Positions 20,947 to 34,126 of a DNA stretch of 64,000 bases are shown here, in pieces. The notes under the pieces were generated by a model, which made no database searches, was not told the DNA's origin, and was given only the letters and a program-made list of their open reading frames with translations. The stretch is from Enoplosus armatus (Eukaryota > Chordata > Actinopteri > Centrarchiformes > Enoplosidae), in NCBI RefSeq assembly GCF_043641665.1, contig NC_092189.1, forward strand, positions 12,024,333 to 12,088,332, in the 5' to 3' direction. Each line of letters starts with the position of its first letter. The stretch's first letter is position 1. The position numbers were made by a program, and so were the translations under genes.

Positions 20947-23409
20947 ATGGACTCCAGACAGAGGAAGCGCTCCGGAGGAGGGAGGCTGTGGAGGCTCTGC
21001 TTTTATCTAGCTTGCTTCTCCGGTGCCTCCGCTCAGCTCAGCTATTCTGTATCGGAAGAACTGAGCCCGGGCTCTGTCGTTGGGAATATCGCTAAAGATT
21101 TGAGTCTCACTGCTCAGCGGATTGTTCAGAGGAGGTTGCGGGTGGTCTCGGAATCCACAACGCAGTATTTTGAGGTAAAGCAGGAGACGGGCGATTTGGT
21201 TATTAAACAAACAATTGACAGGGAGCAAATGTGCGAATTAAGCTCAGCATGTTCACTACACCTCCAAATACTTCTGGAGAATCCTTTAGACATTCATCGC
21301 GTCGTGGTGGACATTCTGGATGTGAATGACAACGCACCGCAGTTTTCAACCAGCAACATTTCTCTGGAGATATCAGAGGCGGCCGCGCCGGGCACGCGGT
21401 TCCGTTTGGAGAGCGCACACGACCCCGACGTGGGGACCAACTCGTTACGCACTTACCATCTCGCAGCAAATGACTTCTTTATATTAAATGTGGAAACTAA
21501 AAGTGACGGCAGTAAGTTTCCAGAGCTAGTGGTGGACAAGCCTTTGGACAGGGAGACGCAGGCCTCGTTTCGCTTGTTGCTCAGTGCTGTGGATGGGGGT
21601 CAGCCGGAGAAGTCTGGCTCAACACTGCTGCTTATTAAAATCCTGGATGTAAATGACAATGCGCCCGTCTTTGACGAGCCTGTAAAGAAAGTTAAACTAT
21701 TAGAGAATGTTGCACGGGGCACTTTAGTAATGAAATTAAACGCGACTGACGCGGATTCGACTAACAACGGAGAAATATCTTTCCTGTTTAGTAAATACAC
21801 ACCGGAACGCGTTCTCAGCCTTTTCAGTGTGGATTCTAAAACCGGGGAGATCCGTGTGAAGGGGGATGTGGATTATGAGAAAGCCACTGCATACCACATC
21901 ACAGTGCAGGCCAGAGATGGTGGCTCTCCAGCTATGGAGGGCTCTTGTAATGTCATAGTGGACATCATTGATGTGAATGACAATGCACCAGAGGTGACTC
22001 TGACGTCACTGACCAGTCCTATCAGAGAGGACTCAGCACCGGAGACTGTGATAGCGCTCATTAGTGCTCGGGACCTGGACTCTGGTGTGAATGGCGAGGT
22101 TACATTAACTGTGCAGCCAGGTTTGCCATTTAAACTTAATTCAGCTTTTGGCATGCATTACAGCCTCACCACTGCTGGAACCCTGGACCGTGAGACTGTC
22201 CCAGAGTACACAGTGGTCATCAAGGCCACTGATGCTGGTTCCCCTCCCCTTTCATCACAAACCACCTTCGTGGTGAAGCTCTCCGATGTAAATGACAATG
22301 CCCCCACCTTCTCTCAGCCTTCATACTCTGTGGACATCCCAGAGAACAATGCTCCCAGTGCCCCCATCGCTGCTGTTTCAGCCTCTGATCCAGACCTTGG
22401 TGACAATGCTCGCATCTCCTACTCCATCCTTCCCAGCATGGTCCAGGGCTCATCAATCGCTTCTTATGTCTACATTAACCCAGAGAGTGGCCACATCTAC
22501 AGCATGCGCTCTCTGGATCATGAACAGCTTAACGCTTTCCGTATTGAGGTGCAGGCCCGGGATGCTGGGGTGCCCCCACGGACAGCCAACGTCACTGTGC
22601 ATGTGTTTGTGGTGGATGTGAATGACAATGCACCAGTGATTGTACACCCCTCCTTCCCAAAAGACAAAAGGTTACAGCTCAGTGTGCCCCCATCTGCCGG
22701 CCCAGGGCACCTCATAAATAAACTTGTAGGGGTGGATGCAGACAGTGGGCACAATGCATGGTTGTTTTACTCAATCGCCCAAGGACCAAATGCTGGCATG
22801 TTCCGTATTGGGGCACACACTGGTGAGCTCCGTACAGCCCGCAAGTGGGCTGAGGAGGAGGCAGGTTTGACGTATGACATCGTGATCATCATTCAGGACA
22901 ATGGTGACCCGCCAAAGTCCAGTTCTGTGAATATTACAGTAACTGTAGATGAGAAGGGCACGGCCAACGATGCTCCAGCCAGCCCCCGCCACACACCCTT
23001 CTACCACCGTACTGGGATGTCGGACATCACCCTGTACCTCATCATCTCTCTAGCTTGTGTATCAGCTGTGTCCTTCATCACCTTTGTCATCCTCATGGTA
23101 CGCTGCCTAAGGCACCGTGACCCAGGGCTGGGAGACTCTGACTGCTGCTGCTACGGTCGGCACAGGTCCAGCCGCTACCACCAGAGGCCCAGCAAGGACC
23201 TGCACCTGCAGCTCAATACTGATGGACCCATACGCTATATGGAGGTCGTGGGAGGCCCCCAGGAGGCACACACACGCACCTACAGGCCCTGCTATTCCAC
23301 CTTATCCAGCCGCAGTGACTTTGTATTTATGAAGACACCCATGCTGAGTCACAACAACACACTCAACATGACACTCAGCAGGAAGCACCTTATGAACTCA
23401 GTCAGTGAG
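20947..23409 (+). CDS. pcdhgc5: C-type clustered protocadherin variable exon (protocadherin gamma-C5-like)
   Basis: This 821-codon exon is diverged from V1-V6 along its whole length. The signal peptide is about residues 1-30, ending near FSGASAQ. EC1-EC6 have linkers DVNDNAP (125-131), DVNDNAP (234-240), DVNDNAP (342-348), DVNDNAP (447-453) and DVNDNAP (558-564). EC1 has a Cys-X5-Cys pair (CELSSAC). The membrane helix is about 694-720, and the cytoplasmic part has a CCC cluster and LHLQLNTDGPIRYMEV. It ends NSVSE at a GAG|gtgagg donor (23409/23410). The start at 20947 has context acaATGg and precedes a plausible signal; the ATG at 20893 would add 18 hydrophilic residues. Its position as the last variable exon and its singleton character match the C-type isoforms, which in mammals are widely rather than stochastically expressed. 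The C5 assignment is by position and general resemblance, not by alignment. Confidence 0.9.
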
Positions 23410-26400
23410 GTGAGGGATTAAATGGGAGAGCAAACATGGCATTGGTGGGATATGCCATGGTGGGATAAGACCAGTACATGTGTTTCGGTATCTACAGACA
23501 GGTTTGAGAGAGAAATGTTTTTCACATGCAGTTTTGACGTTATATATATTGATAATGGTATATCTATACAATGAATGGCTTAAAACCATACTTTTAATGC
23601 GTTGACTCTTGACTGTAGAGTGCGAACCTAGATCTCCTCAGTCATGTAGCTCTACAGTATTTTATCTGAAACCCCACTTGTTTCAGCAGGAGGATCCCTC
23701 TCTCTTCGTGGTGAAAAAGCTCGTAGAGTTTTATAGTCCTACTAGACAGGTTTTGGCAGAGTGAAGAAGAACAGCTTGATATTTAATCTGATCCCAGGCT
23801 ATAAAATAGGGTTACTATCTCTGACTTTCAGTAACTAAATTCACAGGGGAGAGAAACTGTTCTTTATTGATAGGAAAGATACAGACAAAGACAAAGTTAG
23901 GCTGAGAGAAGTTAGTTGGAGATAGGCAAAGGAAGGGGAAATGGAGAAACATAAGTGCTCCTAACAGATGGAGAGGAGGAGACAAACAGATGAAAATAGG
24001 TCCTGCAGTGTTGGCTCAGTGGAATGGCTGGGAGACAGAGGGGAACAGGATGACAGAGGGAGAGAAGAGGGGTGAAGGAGAGGAAAGGGCCAGAAAGAAA
24101 ATGGTAAGAGGGGTGGGGGGGTAAGAGTCAAAGAATAAAGCAGTAGCTGAAAAACAGGAATTCATGGGGTCAGTGGCCTGACCCCTGACTTCCTGTTGTC
24201 CTCTGAACTCTTGGTGATTGGTTCCAGGACTCAGCATCACATGAGTGAGGCTGTTCTCACTGTGCGGGTTCTGTACTGACATTTCTAATTTCCATTCTTT
24301 GATCCTTGGTCAGAAATGCCACTTTTTTTTCCATGTGTTCAGAGAGTGACGTGAAGGAAAGCTAACCAGATAATAATCACATGCGTAAGACATAGACAAC
24401 CCTGTGTTTTGATGCAAAGGAAGCACTGTCAAGGATAGAAAATGGCTGACAGTGCTCTCACCAGGGTGACCTTTTCAATTCAATGGGAAAAAGAGCATGA
24501 TGTTTTTTCATTCTATCTTCCTTAATCCGTTCATCCTCAGCCATGTCATGGTTAATAGAGAGGCTAATTGAAGGTTGCTGTGGTATTTTGGTGATAACTG
24601 TTTCTTCTCTATCACAACAGGATGTTTAGCCTGGTGTCTGTTTAATATCTATAAGATTCTCCGGTTTCTCATGAGTCTGTATTACAGAGACAGAGAGACT
24701 CTCTGTGCTGAATTAGGTTGTCCCCGAGGTCAGCAGGGTACCATCTGTCTCCCTGCTCTAGTGACACGTGTGCAACGAGGACAACAGAGGAAAAGAGAAA
24801 GAGGGACAGATAAAGGGAAAGGAAGGATGGCCACGTGTGCCACAGACGGCACAGGCTGTAATGGCTTCAGCGCAGCAGCCATCACTGTGGGTGTTTATAT
24901 GCTTGCGTGTGAAATTGTGTGTACAAAGAATCAGACACGAGGAGCCCTCCAGTAGTGTGTAATTTTAGCAGGACCCTGGGGCTTTAATTCACTATTGTCA
25001 GTCACTTCCCACTACCCATCGTTGTATCCTCTGTCCTTTAGCTGTGTGCTGTTTTGGCACACTCTGTTTAACTCACAGAAAGTTTGGGGAAAAAATTATA
25101 TTGAAGGTTTCTTCCCTGAACCATCGATAAATAAATAGAAAGATTTATTTGCTCCCTATTGGACATTGGAAATATTCCCATGATGATGGGAGCAGTGGAT
25201 ATAGAAAACATGCCATGTAATCCTGATGTCATGAGTTTGACTCACTTGTTAAGTTGCCTGTTATCACTTGTCTCTTCCATCTTTGCAATTATTCTCCTCT
25301 CTATACTTAAGAGATTTAAAGCAGGATAGGAAAATCTACATGACTGTGTGTTTTTCAGTCTGAGTCTGTGGGAGTTTATAAGGGTTGGCACGTGCACTGC
25401 AGTGATTTGTAAATATACTTTTTTTTATGGACGATAAAGCTGCACATGCGACAAACTGGCTCATGCGGTTCAGAAAAACTGTCCTCAAGGGTTTTGATAT
25501 TTGGGTCATTTTAAGGGAGAGGAATATTAAAATCAAGCACCACACGTTGTGCTTTGTCTCAATGCTCAGCTTTTCCCTCATAATGAATATCTATATATTT
25601 TTACATTTCTACTTGCGTAATCATTACTTAGCATTAAAGAACACTGTCTCTGGAAACAAAATAAGATAGCTGGGATTAGGGAGTGAATGTATGCCTGTGT
25701 GCTGAAGGTTATCAGAGCAACAGAGCAGACACGACTTCCTCTTTTCAGACTGAGCTCGTGCTGCAGTCCAGCCACAGTTCTTTTAACACAAGTACAATTT
25801 GTGAGCATGTTAGGTCACTGAATCTTCCACAAAGAGGACCAGATGGACCTGTCTGTGTGTGTGGAGGAAGGTTTTGCATGTACTATTTTTCCACCCCTGC
25901 CAGAGAGAGAGAGAGAGAGAGAGAAAAGGATGGAGATTACATTGATTTTCTTTTGTACACCTGGATCTTTGTGTCGATCATTGTGTATCATGATAGAGAA
26001 GCGGTTAACCAGTAAACCAGATGTTTTAGCAAAGGTCACATTCACATGCTTTAAAACATGCTGGATGAAGTCCAGATGTGCTAGAAGTCCAGTTTATAAT
26101 CCCTGTTGAATCCAGCTCACATAATGTCACATAATGAATATCCAGACAGACATTGTGTTGCAGTAGCTACTCTGTCAGGTAGTAATTCACTTGAGGAGCC
26201 TTCAAAGCTCTTTGGTTCAACTTAAAGATGTAAGGGAAGCAGACTGACAGTGTTTAAAGCTTCCAGGCTGGTATGAAACTCTTTCTGTTGGCTGAGCATC
26301 CAGGCCCACAGAACTGTAATGCTTTCATCTCTCTCCATTGGCCTAATCTCCCTGAATAGTCTATCTGACCTTCTCTGTCTATGTCCTGCCTTTTTAAATC

Positions 26401-28625
26401 TAACATCCTCTCTGAAAAAATGTCTTGTGCATTTTAAATATTTTCGTCTCATCTATCTTAAGGGATAAAGTCACTTCAGAGACAACATAACAAAGAAAAA
26501 CGAGCACATCTGAAGATGCTCAGATAACAATAATTGATTGAAGTCAATTAGCTTTTGATTCCTGCCTGCATGCCATGAAACCTGGCTTAAGATTTGTTTT
26601 CCCTGGAAACTGTTGTTGTCCAAACCATCTTAACTTAAGAACTCAGCAACAATAATGAAGCACACAGAATAACAGTACATGAGGTGTTCACCTTAAGCTA
26701 GCAGTGGGGCCCAATATTCCAGCACAGAGTCTGTTACCCTTTACTCCACATGCCTGCAGTGGGATCTGACCTTGGAAATGGCAGGCGTGTGTCTCTGAGT
26801 GCTTGTGTGGTGAGAGCGAGTCACACAGCTGGAATGCTGGGCCTCTCTGTGGATGTTTGCCTCCACTCAGTGCTGATCTTTTTCTCTCCCTACCAAAGCT
26901 CAGACAGACATCCGTGCCCACGCTCATCTCCGAGTCCATTTTTAGATAAAACATCGACCAAGCTCTGCTCTGAAGCAGGGTAAGAGTTCAGATATGCCCT
27001 CCTCTTCTCATCCTCGTCCACTATGGTTTTATTTTGTAATAATGACGACTTGTGAGTTCTGGCCTCGCAGTTTGTTGTGAGGACATAACCAACCTCCTTT
27101 TGCTGAGTGTTGAAGACTCTACTGGTTGTGTTGAGCGACCACCAAGGTGAAACAGACACTTTTCTACACAACGCTGAAATGTAATCCACTGACAGCCATT
27201 TCCACTTGACACACTACATGCATTACAGGGTTGTTCAGTAGTTGTTTTGTTTTATTGAACGAACACTGATTGTTATTCACACTCCCGCTCACTCTGTAGT
27301 GTCCTTCACAGGTCCTTAGTAGACAAGATAATATAACAGGCCCTTCTTACACTCCTCTATTTAAGTTGCAGTTGATTTTCTCAGTAATTCTCTGTTCGTG
27401 GAATCACTTGTTTTGTCTACATAGATACTGAATACTATTCCCCATTTCACTTGTTTCAACAACCCGTGATTCCTTTTCAGTTCTTTTTGTGGATTCACGT
27501 CACCTGTGCATTTGCTCCTTATTTACCTGTATTCTAATAGGTGCTCCAGTCATGATAGTCAGTTTATCCTGCAATACTGTTTGCTTTGTGTAGGTATTTC
27601 TTCTCTCCCCTGCTCTCTCACTTCTTTCCATCATTCCCTCGGGTAGAACAGCTCTTTTAATAATGCAGCACATCATCCTGCCGGCCTCTCTCTCCGGAGA
27701 GCTCTTGTGTCGATTAGGCGGCAGAGTCTGGAGCCAAGCCAAGGGTCTATTCACCGCATCACTGCACAACAAGAGGGTCTGAGAGAGAGGGAAAGAGCTA
27801 GAGAGATGGGAAAGACATGGTGGTATGGCCACTGAGGTAGAGATGGACAGGAGTGCAATGGGCTTGAAGACATTAATAGAGAGTAGCAGGGACGGCTAGA
27901 GATGAGAGAGGCTTTTATCACTGCTGAGGCACCATCATAGCCTTATCTCCATGAAGTTTTGGTATTAAAATAACAAACAGCATTATCTTCCAAGTACTCT
28001 CTCTGCCCTCTACATCTATTAAAAAGATAACCATCCATCAAAAAGCGTAAGTCACAGACATGGAGGAGTGTCGTAGTTTTGTTTTGCCTGATCTGTTAAA
28101 TTCTGTATTATAGACTGATCTTTGTTTGTGTGGTCATCCATGTGTCACCATCAGATGCCTTTAGACGTCTGATTCATCTTCTGGCTGCATTGGTGCATTT
28201 TGAGGGCTTATGAGACTATTTTATAGGTGAATGCTCAGTTATGTGATCATGTAGTTCTCATTTTGATATTGTCTGCCTTTGTGTTTTTAGTTTTGAGTCC
28301 TGTTTTATAAGCAAAGCCCCAGTTTGTGTGTTTGTTGGTGTGCGTGTGTGCTCCTCTGCAGCATTTTATGCTCCACAGCTTTTGGAACAACATGGATGCC
28401 TGAGCATACAGATAGTTGTTGCCATCTGTAACCCTTTGTTGAGCCTCACTGAAAAACTAAAACGTTTTTCCAAACCACAGACAGACACACAGACATACAC
28501 CATCTCACACACACGTGTCAGCCACAAAACAACATCTTTTGAACCAAAGGTTAAACCTCAGAAACGTCTCGCTGTTGTTGCAATGAAACATGCAATTCAT
28601 GTTGCATCTTCTGTTCTCTTCACAG
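23410..28625 (+). other. pcdhg: Intron between the C-type exon and constant exon 1
   Basis: About 5.2 kb of non-coding sequence with a GA-rich stretch near 23880-24120 and a (GA)n tract near 25906-25923. It includes low-complexity open frames without domain content. Every variable exon must splice across it to the acceptor at 28625/28626. No gene, structured RNA or clear transposon was recognised. Confidence 0.75.
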
Positions 28626-28684
28626 CAAAAGCCCCCCAACAATGACTGGCGCTTCACACAGGGACAGAGACCAGGACCTAGCGG
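28626..28684 (+). CDS. pcdhg: pcdhg constant exon 1
   Basis: The acceptor tcttcacag precedes CAA AAG CCC, and the donor is AGCGG|gtgagt. The 59 nt give QKPPNNDWRFTQGQRPGPSG, with the last Gly completed by the next exon. This is clearly the gamma constant region start (mammals: [20 protein letters not shown], from memory). Variable exons end in phase 0, so QQ or SE joins directly to QKPPNND. It is shared by all isoforms of the cluster and lies in the cytoplasmic domain. It is too short to be seen as a long open frame. Confidence 0.95.
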
Positions 28685-31600
28685 GTGAGTAAACTGAGAC
28701 ACACACACACACACTCAGATAAAATGCCCAGTAATGTCAAGGACATGTTGTTGTGCTGCACAAGACAAGCTCATCGTAAAGACAGAGGGAGTGATGAAGG
28801 ACGAGGAATAAAAAAGGGAGGGGGATGGTAGTGAGTGCTGTAAACATAAGAACTGGCTGCCTGCAGGGTGCTGACTGTAAAGTACTGATGACATTAAAGT
28901 CACACTGCAACCAACTGAATCTGACTTTGAACTGCAGTGTAGCGAGGATATAATTTATGGTTGAATTTTACAGCATGATTCTGCTCAGTGAATTCAGATT
29001 CTTGCTTTACACTCCTGAATGAGCATCTCTGCCTGCTTTATAAAATGGCTGCCGCAGCTTCCACTCCCCCTCCCCCTCCCCCTCCCTCTCCTGCTCCTCT
29101 CTGCGCTCTCTGAGCCTGTGCGCCATCACTCAGTACTACTGATGAGGGACGGTGACCAGAGCTAGTGGGGGGATGGGACAGCGTCTTGCTTTCGCTTCAT
29201 TTTCTGCCATCTGAGCGCTCATACTGACTTGTTAACTTGAAATTAAATTTTTGACACAAGCAACTCGCCTATTTAATGTCAATAGATGAATTGTGTTTCT
29301 ATATTTCAGTAGTGTGTTTTAGTGAGCGTTTGTGTTGATGGTTGATGATTGCTATTTGCCCATATTGTGTGGGCAAAGATGGAGTGCGTGCAGTAACAGT
29401 TTTCACAACAATGATTGCACAACACATTCTGTGAGTCAAGGCTTCTCCCTGAAACATACCAGCTGGGGCAGAAAGCTCTGTCGAGCCAAGTCAGGAGAAA
29501 GTTAGACACACACAAACACACGCCACTGACGCTATGGAATACCAGTGGGATTTTGGATACATTGAAAATAATTCATGTTTGTGGTGTAGAAAAAGAAACT
29601 TCCCTACTCTGGTATTTAAAGGGGCATGACAGACTCAACATATTTTCCACTGAGATCTAGAGCACAATATCTCAGCGTTTTTCCCTTTTTCTTACACGAA
29701 CACCAACTTTCACTCAAATACACAATGGTTCTTTCAGACTGTATAACTTGTTGTGTTTTTAGTCCCCACATGCCATACGGTACACACATACGATGGACGC
29801 CGAAGAGTGGGACAAGGTACTAATTTAGACGTAGATAACTCTATGGTCACTTTCTGTCCTTAGCAGCTGATCAGTGTTCAGTTTTGGACCTGATCACAAA
29901 TCGGCTGATAAGGGCAGAGTGGCTTAACTCTTTTAGGTAGTGCACTGCAGTTGAGTGCTGTACTGTGTGTAGATGTACCTAACCCATAGCTTCTGTTAGT
30001 CTCCCTAAAAGTTTGATGGGGTTTGTTGATCGATGTGCATAGGCCACAATGCCTGCTGTGGCGTAGAAAGGATTGTGACACTTTTTGAGTTTGCGTGCAG
30101 TGTTTTGTAGATTTGTAATGCCGTGTATGTGTGCTGTACATATAGCCGTTATAGTCTGAGAGCTCATGTTTTCTCTCCCTCTAAAAGACTGGCTTACCAT
30201 ACAGTGTTGCCTTTGATGTGTGTCTGTGATGGTTGTAGCTCAACATCACCACATGTGGCTTTTTCATGTGATTTACCCACTGAACGACGACAAGAAAGAG
30301 ACAATGCAGACAGCTGTCTCATGATTGACTTCTTTAAAACGCCTGTTAGAGGTTTAAAGGTTCCTCAATGAAGTAAACAGCTCTCCACATTAAACTCTTG
30401 AGGTCAACATGCAGATGAGGCATGTACACCATGTGACTGCCTGAAAGGGTTTAAATTAAAGTTAAAATCTAGAAGGTTCTCTGCAAAACAACAAGGAGAG
30501 CCATCGTTTAGAAATAAAACATGTCATGTAAGGTTGCAGAGGAAAAACGATAGCACTGTCTAGCCAACCAAGGACATCCCTCAGGACCACAGTTCACAAT
30601 CTTGCCCACAGGAAGTGATAATCCTGACCACAGGAAGCGCTTAACGCAACCACAGGATGCGATAAGTACAGGGAGATGCTAATTTAGCACAAATGAACCA
30701 TTCCCTTTTATCTTTAGTGATGTGAAGAGGTACAAAATGGCTGCCCTGCCTTTACTGGCCGTGCCTGTTTCTCATTGGCTGCCTGGCACAGGACGTACAT
30801 GTTTCTCTCCCTCAGTCTCTCTCTGGCACCGAACTGAAAACCACTTCAGACTTTTGGCAGTGAGATCTGGCAACCTGCTCTGAAACAAATCCCTGTTTTT
30901 TTGTTCAAATTCCTTTTCCACTTTTTCCCTCGTTGTGTCCTTTTACTTTCTCTTGATTCCCTTGAGCAGGCCAATTTGTCCGAGTTTTTTTGTTGGTTTT
31001 AAATAGAAATAAGGGTGTTCCTCTGTCTATCCCATGTATTTAACTCTCTATCTACATACATACAGTCCTCTGTGGAGCTGTACAATCCACCAGAACCTTC
31101 TCCCCATGTCCCTGTGGGCTAATAATGCTCCACTAAATGCTCTCCGGTAGTTTCTTATTACCCAAAACAGTCAAATAACCAATGTATTGCACACATAGGC
31201 ACATCACTCAGGAGAGAGTAGCTAAAACTACATATATTGCTTTTGCTCTGGAGAAACTCTAGAAGCAGCATCCATAATGGTTTTCTAGGATTTTTTTGTG
31301 GCTTCTGCTGGTCTTCTAATGAAGTGAAGTGGCTTTATTAGTTTGTTTTCCGACATCGTGTACCAGTAGCATGAAGATAACATACTGCAGTTTTGTGGCC
31401 AACCAAAATCACCAACTAAAAATTCAAAGATGGAGGTTTATGAGCGCTTTGGGAACAGGAGCGGAGTCAGGATTAAAGCATTGTGACCTAGTTGTCAGTT
31501 GTAGAGCTTGTGTTGGTGTGTCACAAGTGTGGGAATGGAAATAAGTAGGTGAGCATAATAGATCGCAGGTCTGCTTTCTCCCCTGTTGCCTGCACATGCA

Positions 31601-32098
31601 AATTGCCGGCTTTAAATAAACAAGCCTTTGAAGGTGAAGTTTGGCCAGATGGAAATGTTCAGTGCTCACTGAGCGCTGCATGTGTGACTATGCAGACAGC
31701 TATTTCCTTTCAAGGTGGGATCATTAAATATTTAATCGGATTTTCTAGACGGTGCAGTTCTCATGGTCATACCGGAGAGAGTGTAAATGTTGTGCCCTGT
31801 TTACTGTGTGTGAATGAGCGAACACGCTTGCTACTGTGTGTCTGTGTGCAGACACATTTGTACATGCCTAACGAGAGTGTGTTTAAGAGTGCGCGTTTGT
31901 TTGAGACACACCCTGTTTTGTAAACTATACATCCTCCCTGTTATCCTCGCTGAGTTCTCCTCAGGCTGTGTACTTCGCCGTCAGCTGCTTTGCCTTTACA
32001 TCATAAACCACCAACTGTCAAGCCAGTGAGCTAAACACACATGGGAAAGGACGAGCTACCAGTTGTTTACTGTTGTTCTTTCCTCATTTTCGCCACAG
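28685..32098 (+). other. pcdhg: Constant intron 1
   Basis: About 3.4 kb. Notable contents are a TATAAAA at 29039 followed by a C-tract array at 29066-29086 and a second AAATGGCTGCC string with nearby ATTGG at about 30736-30780. Otherwise no gene, RNA or transposon is recognised. Confidence 0.7.
29039..29110 (+). promoter_or_regulatory. TATA box plus C-tract / G-quadruplex-capable segment inside constant intron 1
   Basis: TATAAAA (29039-29045) runs into ATGGCTGCCGC (YY1-like). Then C tracts of 5, 5, 5 and 3 bases separated by single T occur at 29066-29086, so the minus strand can form a four-tract G-quadruplex. The combination looks promoter-like, but no downstream ATG-initiated gene other than constant exons 2-3 is visible. 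Confidence 0.3.
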
Positions 32099-32196
32099 GG
32101 CAACTGGAGGACCTGAGGTTGCCATGGGAACTGGCCCCTGGCCCCAGCCCCCAACTGAGGCTGAGCAGCTCCAGGCCCTGATGGCTGCAGCTAACG
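32099..32196 (+). CDS. pcdhg: pcdhg constant exon 2
   Basis: The acceptor cgccacag and the donor AACG|gtgagt bound 98 nt. With the phase carried from exon 1 it reads (G)ATGGPEVAMGTGPWPQPPTE then AEQLQALMAAAN. The GTGPWPQ...LQALM core matches the gamma constant region (mammalian GTWPNNQFDTEMLQAM, from memory). Codon phase is 2 on entry and 1 on exit, completing a Glu with constant exon 3, which confirms both junctions. Confidence 0.95.
32118..32131. promoter_or_regulatory. X-box-like GTTGCCATGGGAAC within constant exon 2
   Basis: Half-sites GTTGCC and GGGAAC around AT match the RFX X-box with one substitution. It lies within coding sequence (EVAMGT), so codon constraint alone may explain it. 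Confidence 0.25.
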
Positions 32197-33842
32197 GTGA
32201 GTCGTATACCTCGTCATCTTCTTCCTCCCTTCTATCAGTTCATCGTCTCTTCTCCAAACCTATGTCTTTCTCTTCATAAGCTTAGCGACAGTGCATGGGG
32301 CGGGGTGGTTTATTTAGGTTCCTGTCTGGTTGGCGGGCAACTAGCCGGACTCGCTCACTGATAAAGCTCTCTGTGTCCACATTGATGTTTCCATGCAGTG
32401 GTTGTGTGGTAATTAGCATCCAGAGGAAGCGTCACATGATATTCACATGGTGGACGTAACTACCTGCAGTTCCTCAAATAAACAGTACAAGTTGATTGTG
32501 TTGAATTCAACAACATGACAGAGATGCATGTTTCCACTGTACACACTGATCACATGCACAGTGTTTTTATCATAAGCAGAAGGCTATAGAGCTACATGAA
32601 CAGTTATGTAATATATAACCTTCGGGCTCATACATAACCAAAGATTCCCATATTGCACAACATACCCTCCTTCTACTGTCCTATTTCTCTGTTCCTGCAG
32701 TGACTGCCTAACCAACAGCGAGGGGACGCACACAGTGATTCATCTTTGGGCTGTTACTTTGGAAGCTTTAGTAATAACTTGGAAAAATACACATAAAATT
32801 GGCCTCGAATGGGAGCTGAGCAACACTGAATATAGTGATAATCAAACACAAAATACACAAACGATGGAGGGACAAAGTCGACGAGATTTATTGCCAAATA
32901 GACTCAAGTCATTGTTTCCACTGTTGTTTTAACCATTGACACATCACATCTCCCTCCACACACACAAACCACACACACCCTCCCCCCTCTTGGACACTGC
33001 ACCGGACGTTGTGTGGAATTTTTCCATCAGAGTGAACACAGAGACGGAGAGAGAAAAGGCTCTGTCTTGGGCATAGTGGTAACCTGCGTGTCAGCACAAA
33101 GTTAGACAGAATGAACAGTTGGTGCCATCAGGAAGGAAAGAACAAACAGGGCATGTGATAAACACTGAAGGTCGTCACTGTGTTGATAAGCACGACACAG
33201 GAGTCAATTAACAAAGCACTGTGTGAGAGCAGAAAGAGTGTTAAAAATTAGGTTTTCAGTTGCTTCTTTAGCTCTGTGGAAGCCAGTGCAGTTAGCATGT
33301 TTTCGTGTGCGTATGTGTGTCTTATATAGGCTGAGAGGAACTACAGGATGGGGGAGGGAGCATTTGTGTCTCTGGCTCTGCAATGCAGGGGCTGTGGGAG
33401 AATTATGAACCGAGCAGCTACGTCATGCGCGCACACACACACACTCAGGGACTGCGTGATAGAAAACCAGAAACACAGGAGTAAGCTGGGGGGACAGTTT
33501 CATCATCTCTGTTAAAAAAAAAAAAAACATCTGCACACAATCAACCATTTTGTAACACCACTTCTGCCTCTTCTCATTTATATTTTTTCTACTCATGCCC
33601 TCTGTTTTTAGTTCAGCTCACTGCAACTTCATGATTTGCCTGAGCTCTGAACACAGAACATTTCTTTTAGAAGCTTTAAGAGTGATTGGTTTAATCTCCT
33701 TTTAAGACCTATTTTCATTTCACTTCTCTGATATAACACTGTCATACTAAAACTTTCAAATTCTTGTTGTCTAACAAGTTTCATCCCTCTCTCTTCTCCC
33801 TCCGCACCCCTTATTCCCCCACTCTGTCTCTCTTCCCCCCAG
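32197..33842 (+). other. pcdhg: Constant intron 2
   Basis: About 1.6 kb of non-coding sequence with an A run near 33513-33527 and a C/T-rich tract leading to the acceptor at 33841-33842. No gene is recognised. Confidence 0.75.
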
Positions 33843-34126
33843 AAGTGAGCGAGGCTACGGCCACCCTGGGGCCTGGCACCATGGGTCTGAGCACCCGCTA
33901 CAGCCCCCAGTTCACCCTGCAGCACGTGCCCGACTATCGCCAGAACGTCTACATCCCTGGCAGCACGGCCACCCTCACCTCCAACCCCCAGCAGCAGCAG
34001 GCCACGGCCCAGCAGGCCGCCCAGCAGGCGCTGCCCCCGCCCCAGGCCTCGGCCCAGCCCGAGCCCCCCAAGGCCGCCCAGACCCCTGCCTCCAAGAAGA
34101 AGTCCACCAAGAAGGAGAAGAAATAG
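33843..34126 (+). CDS. pcdhg: pcdhg constant exon 3 (C-terminus)
   Basis: The acceptor is a long pyrimidine tract ending cccccag. The first bases complete Glu, then [20 protein letters not shown] leads into [20 protein letters not shown], a hallmark gamma constant motif. The tail is rich in Gln, Ala and Pro ([19 protein letters not shown]) and ends in [10 protein letters not shown] before TAG (34124-34126). The three constant exons total 146 residues, longer than the ~124 residues I recall for mammals; the excess is the Q/A/P-rich stretch. In mammals this tail binds signalling partners and the lysine-rich end contacts membrane lipids; that is family knowledge, not visible here. Confidence 0.96.
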
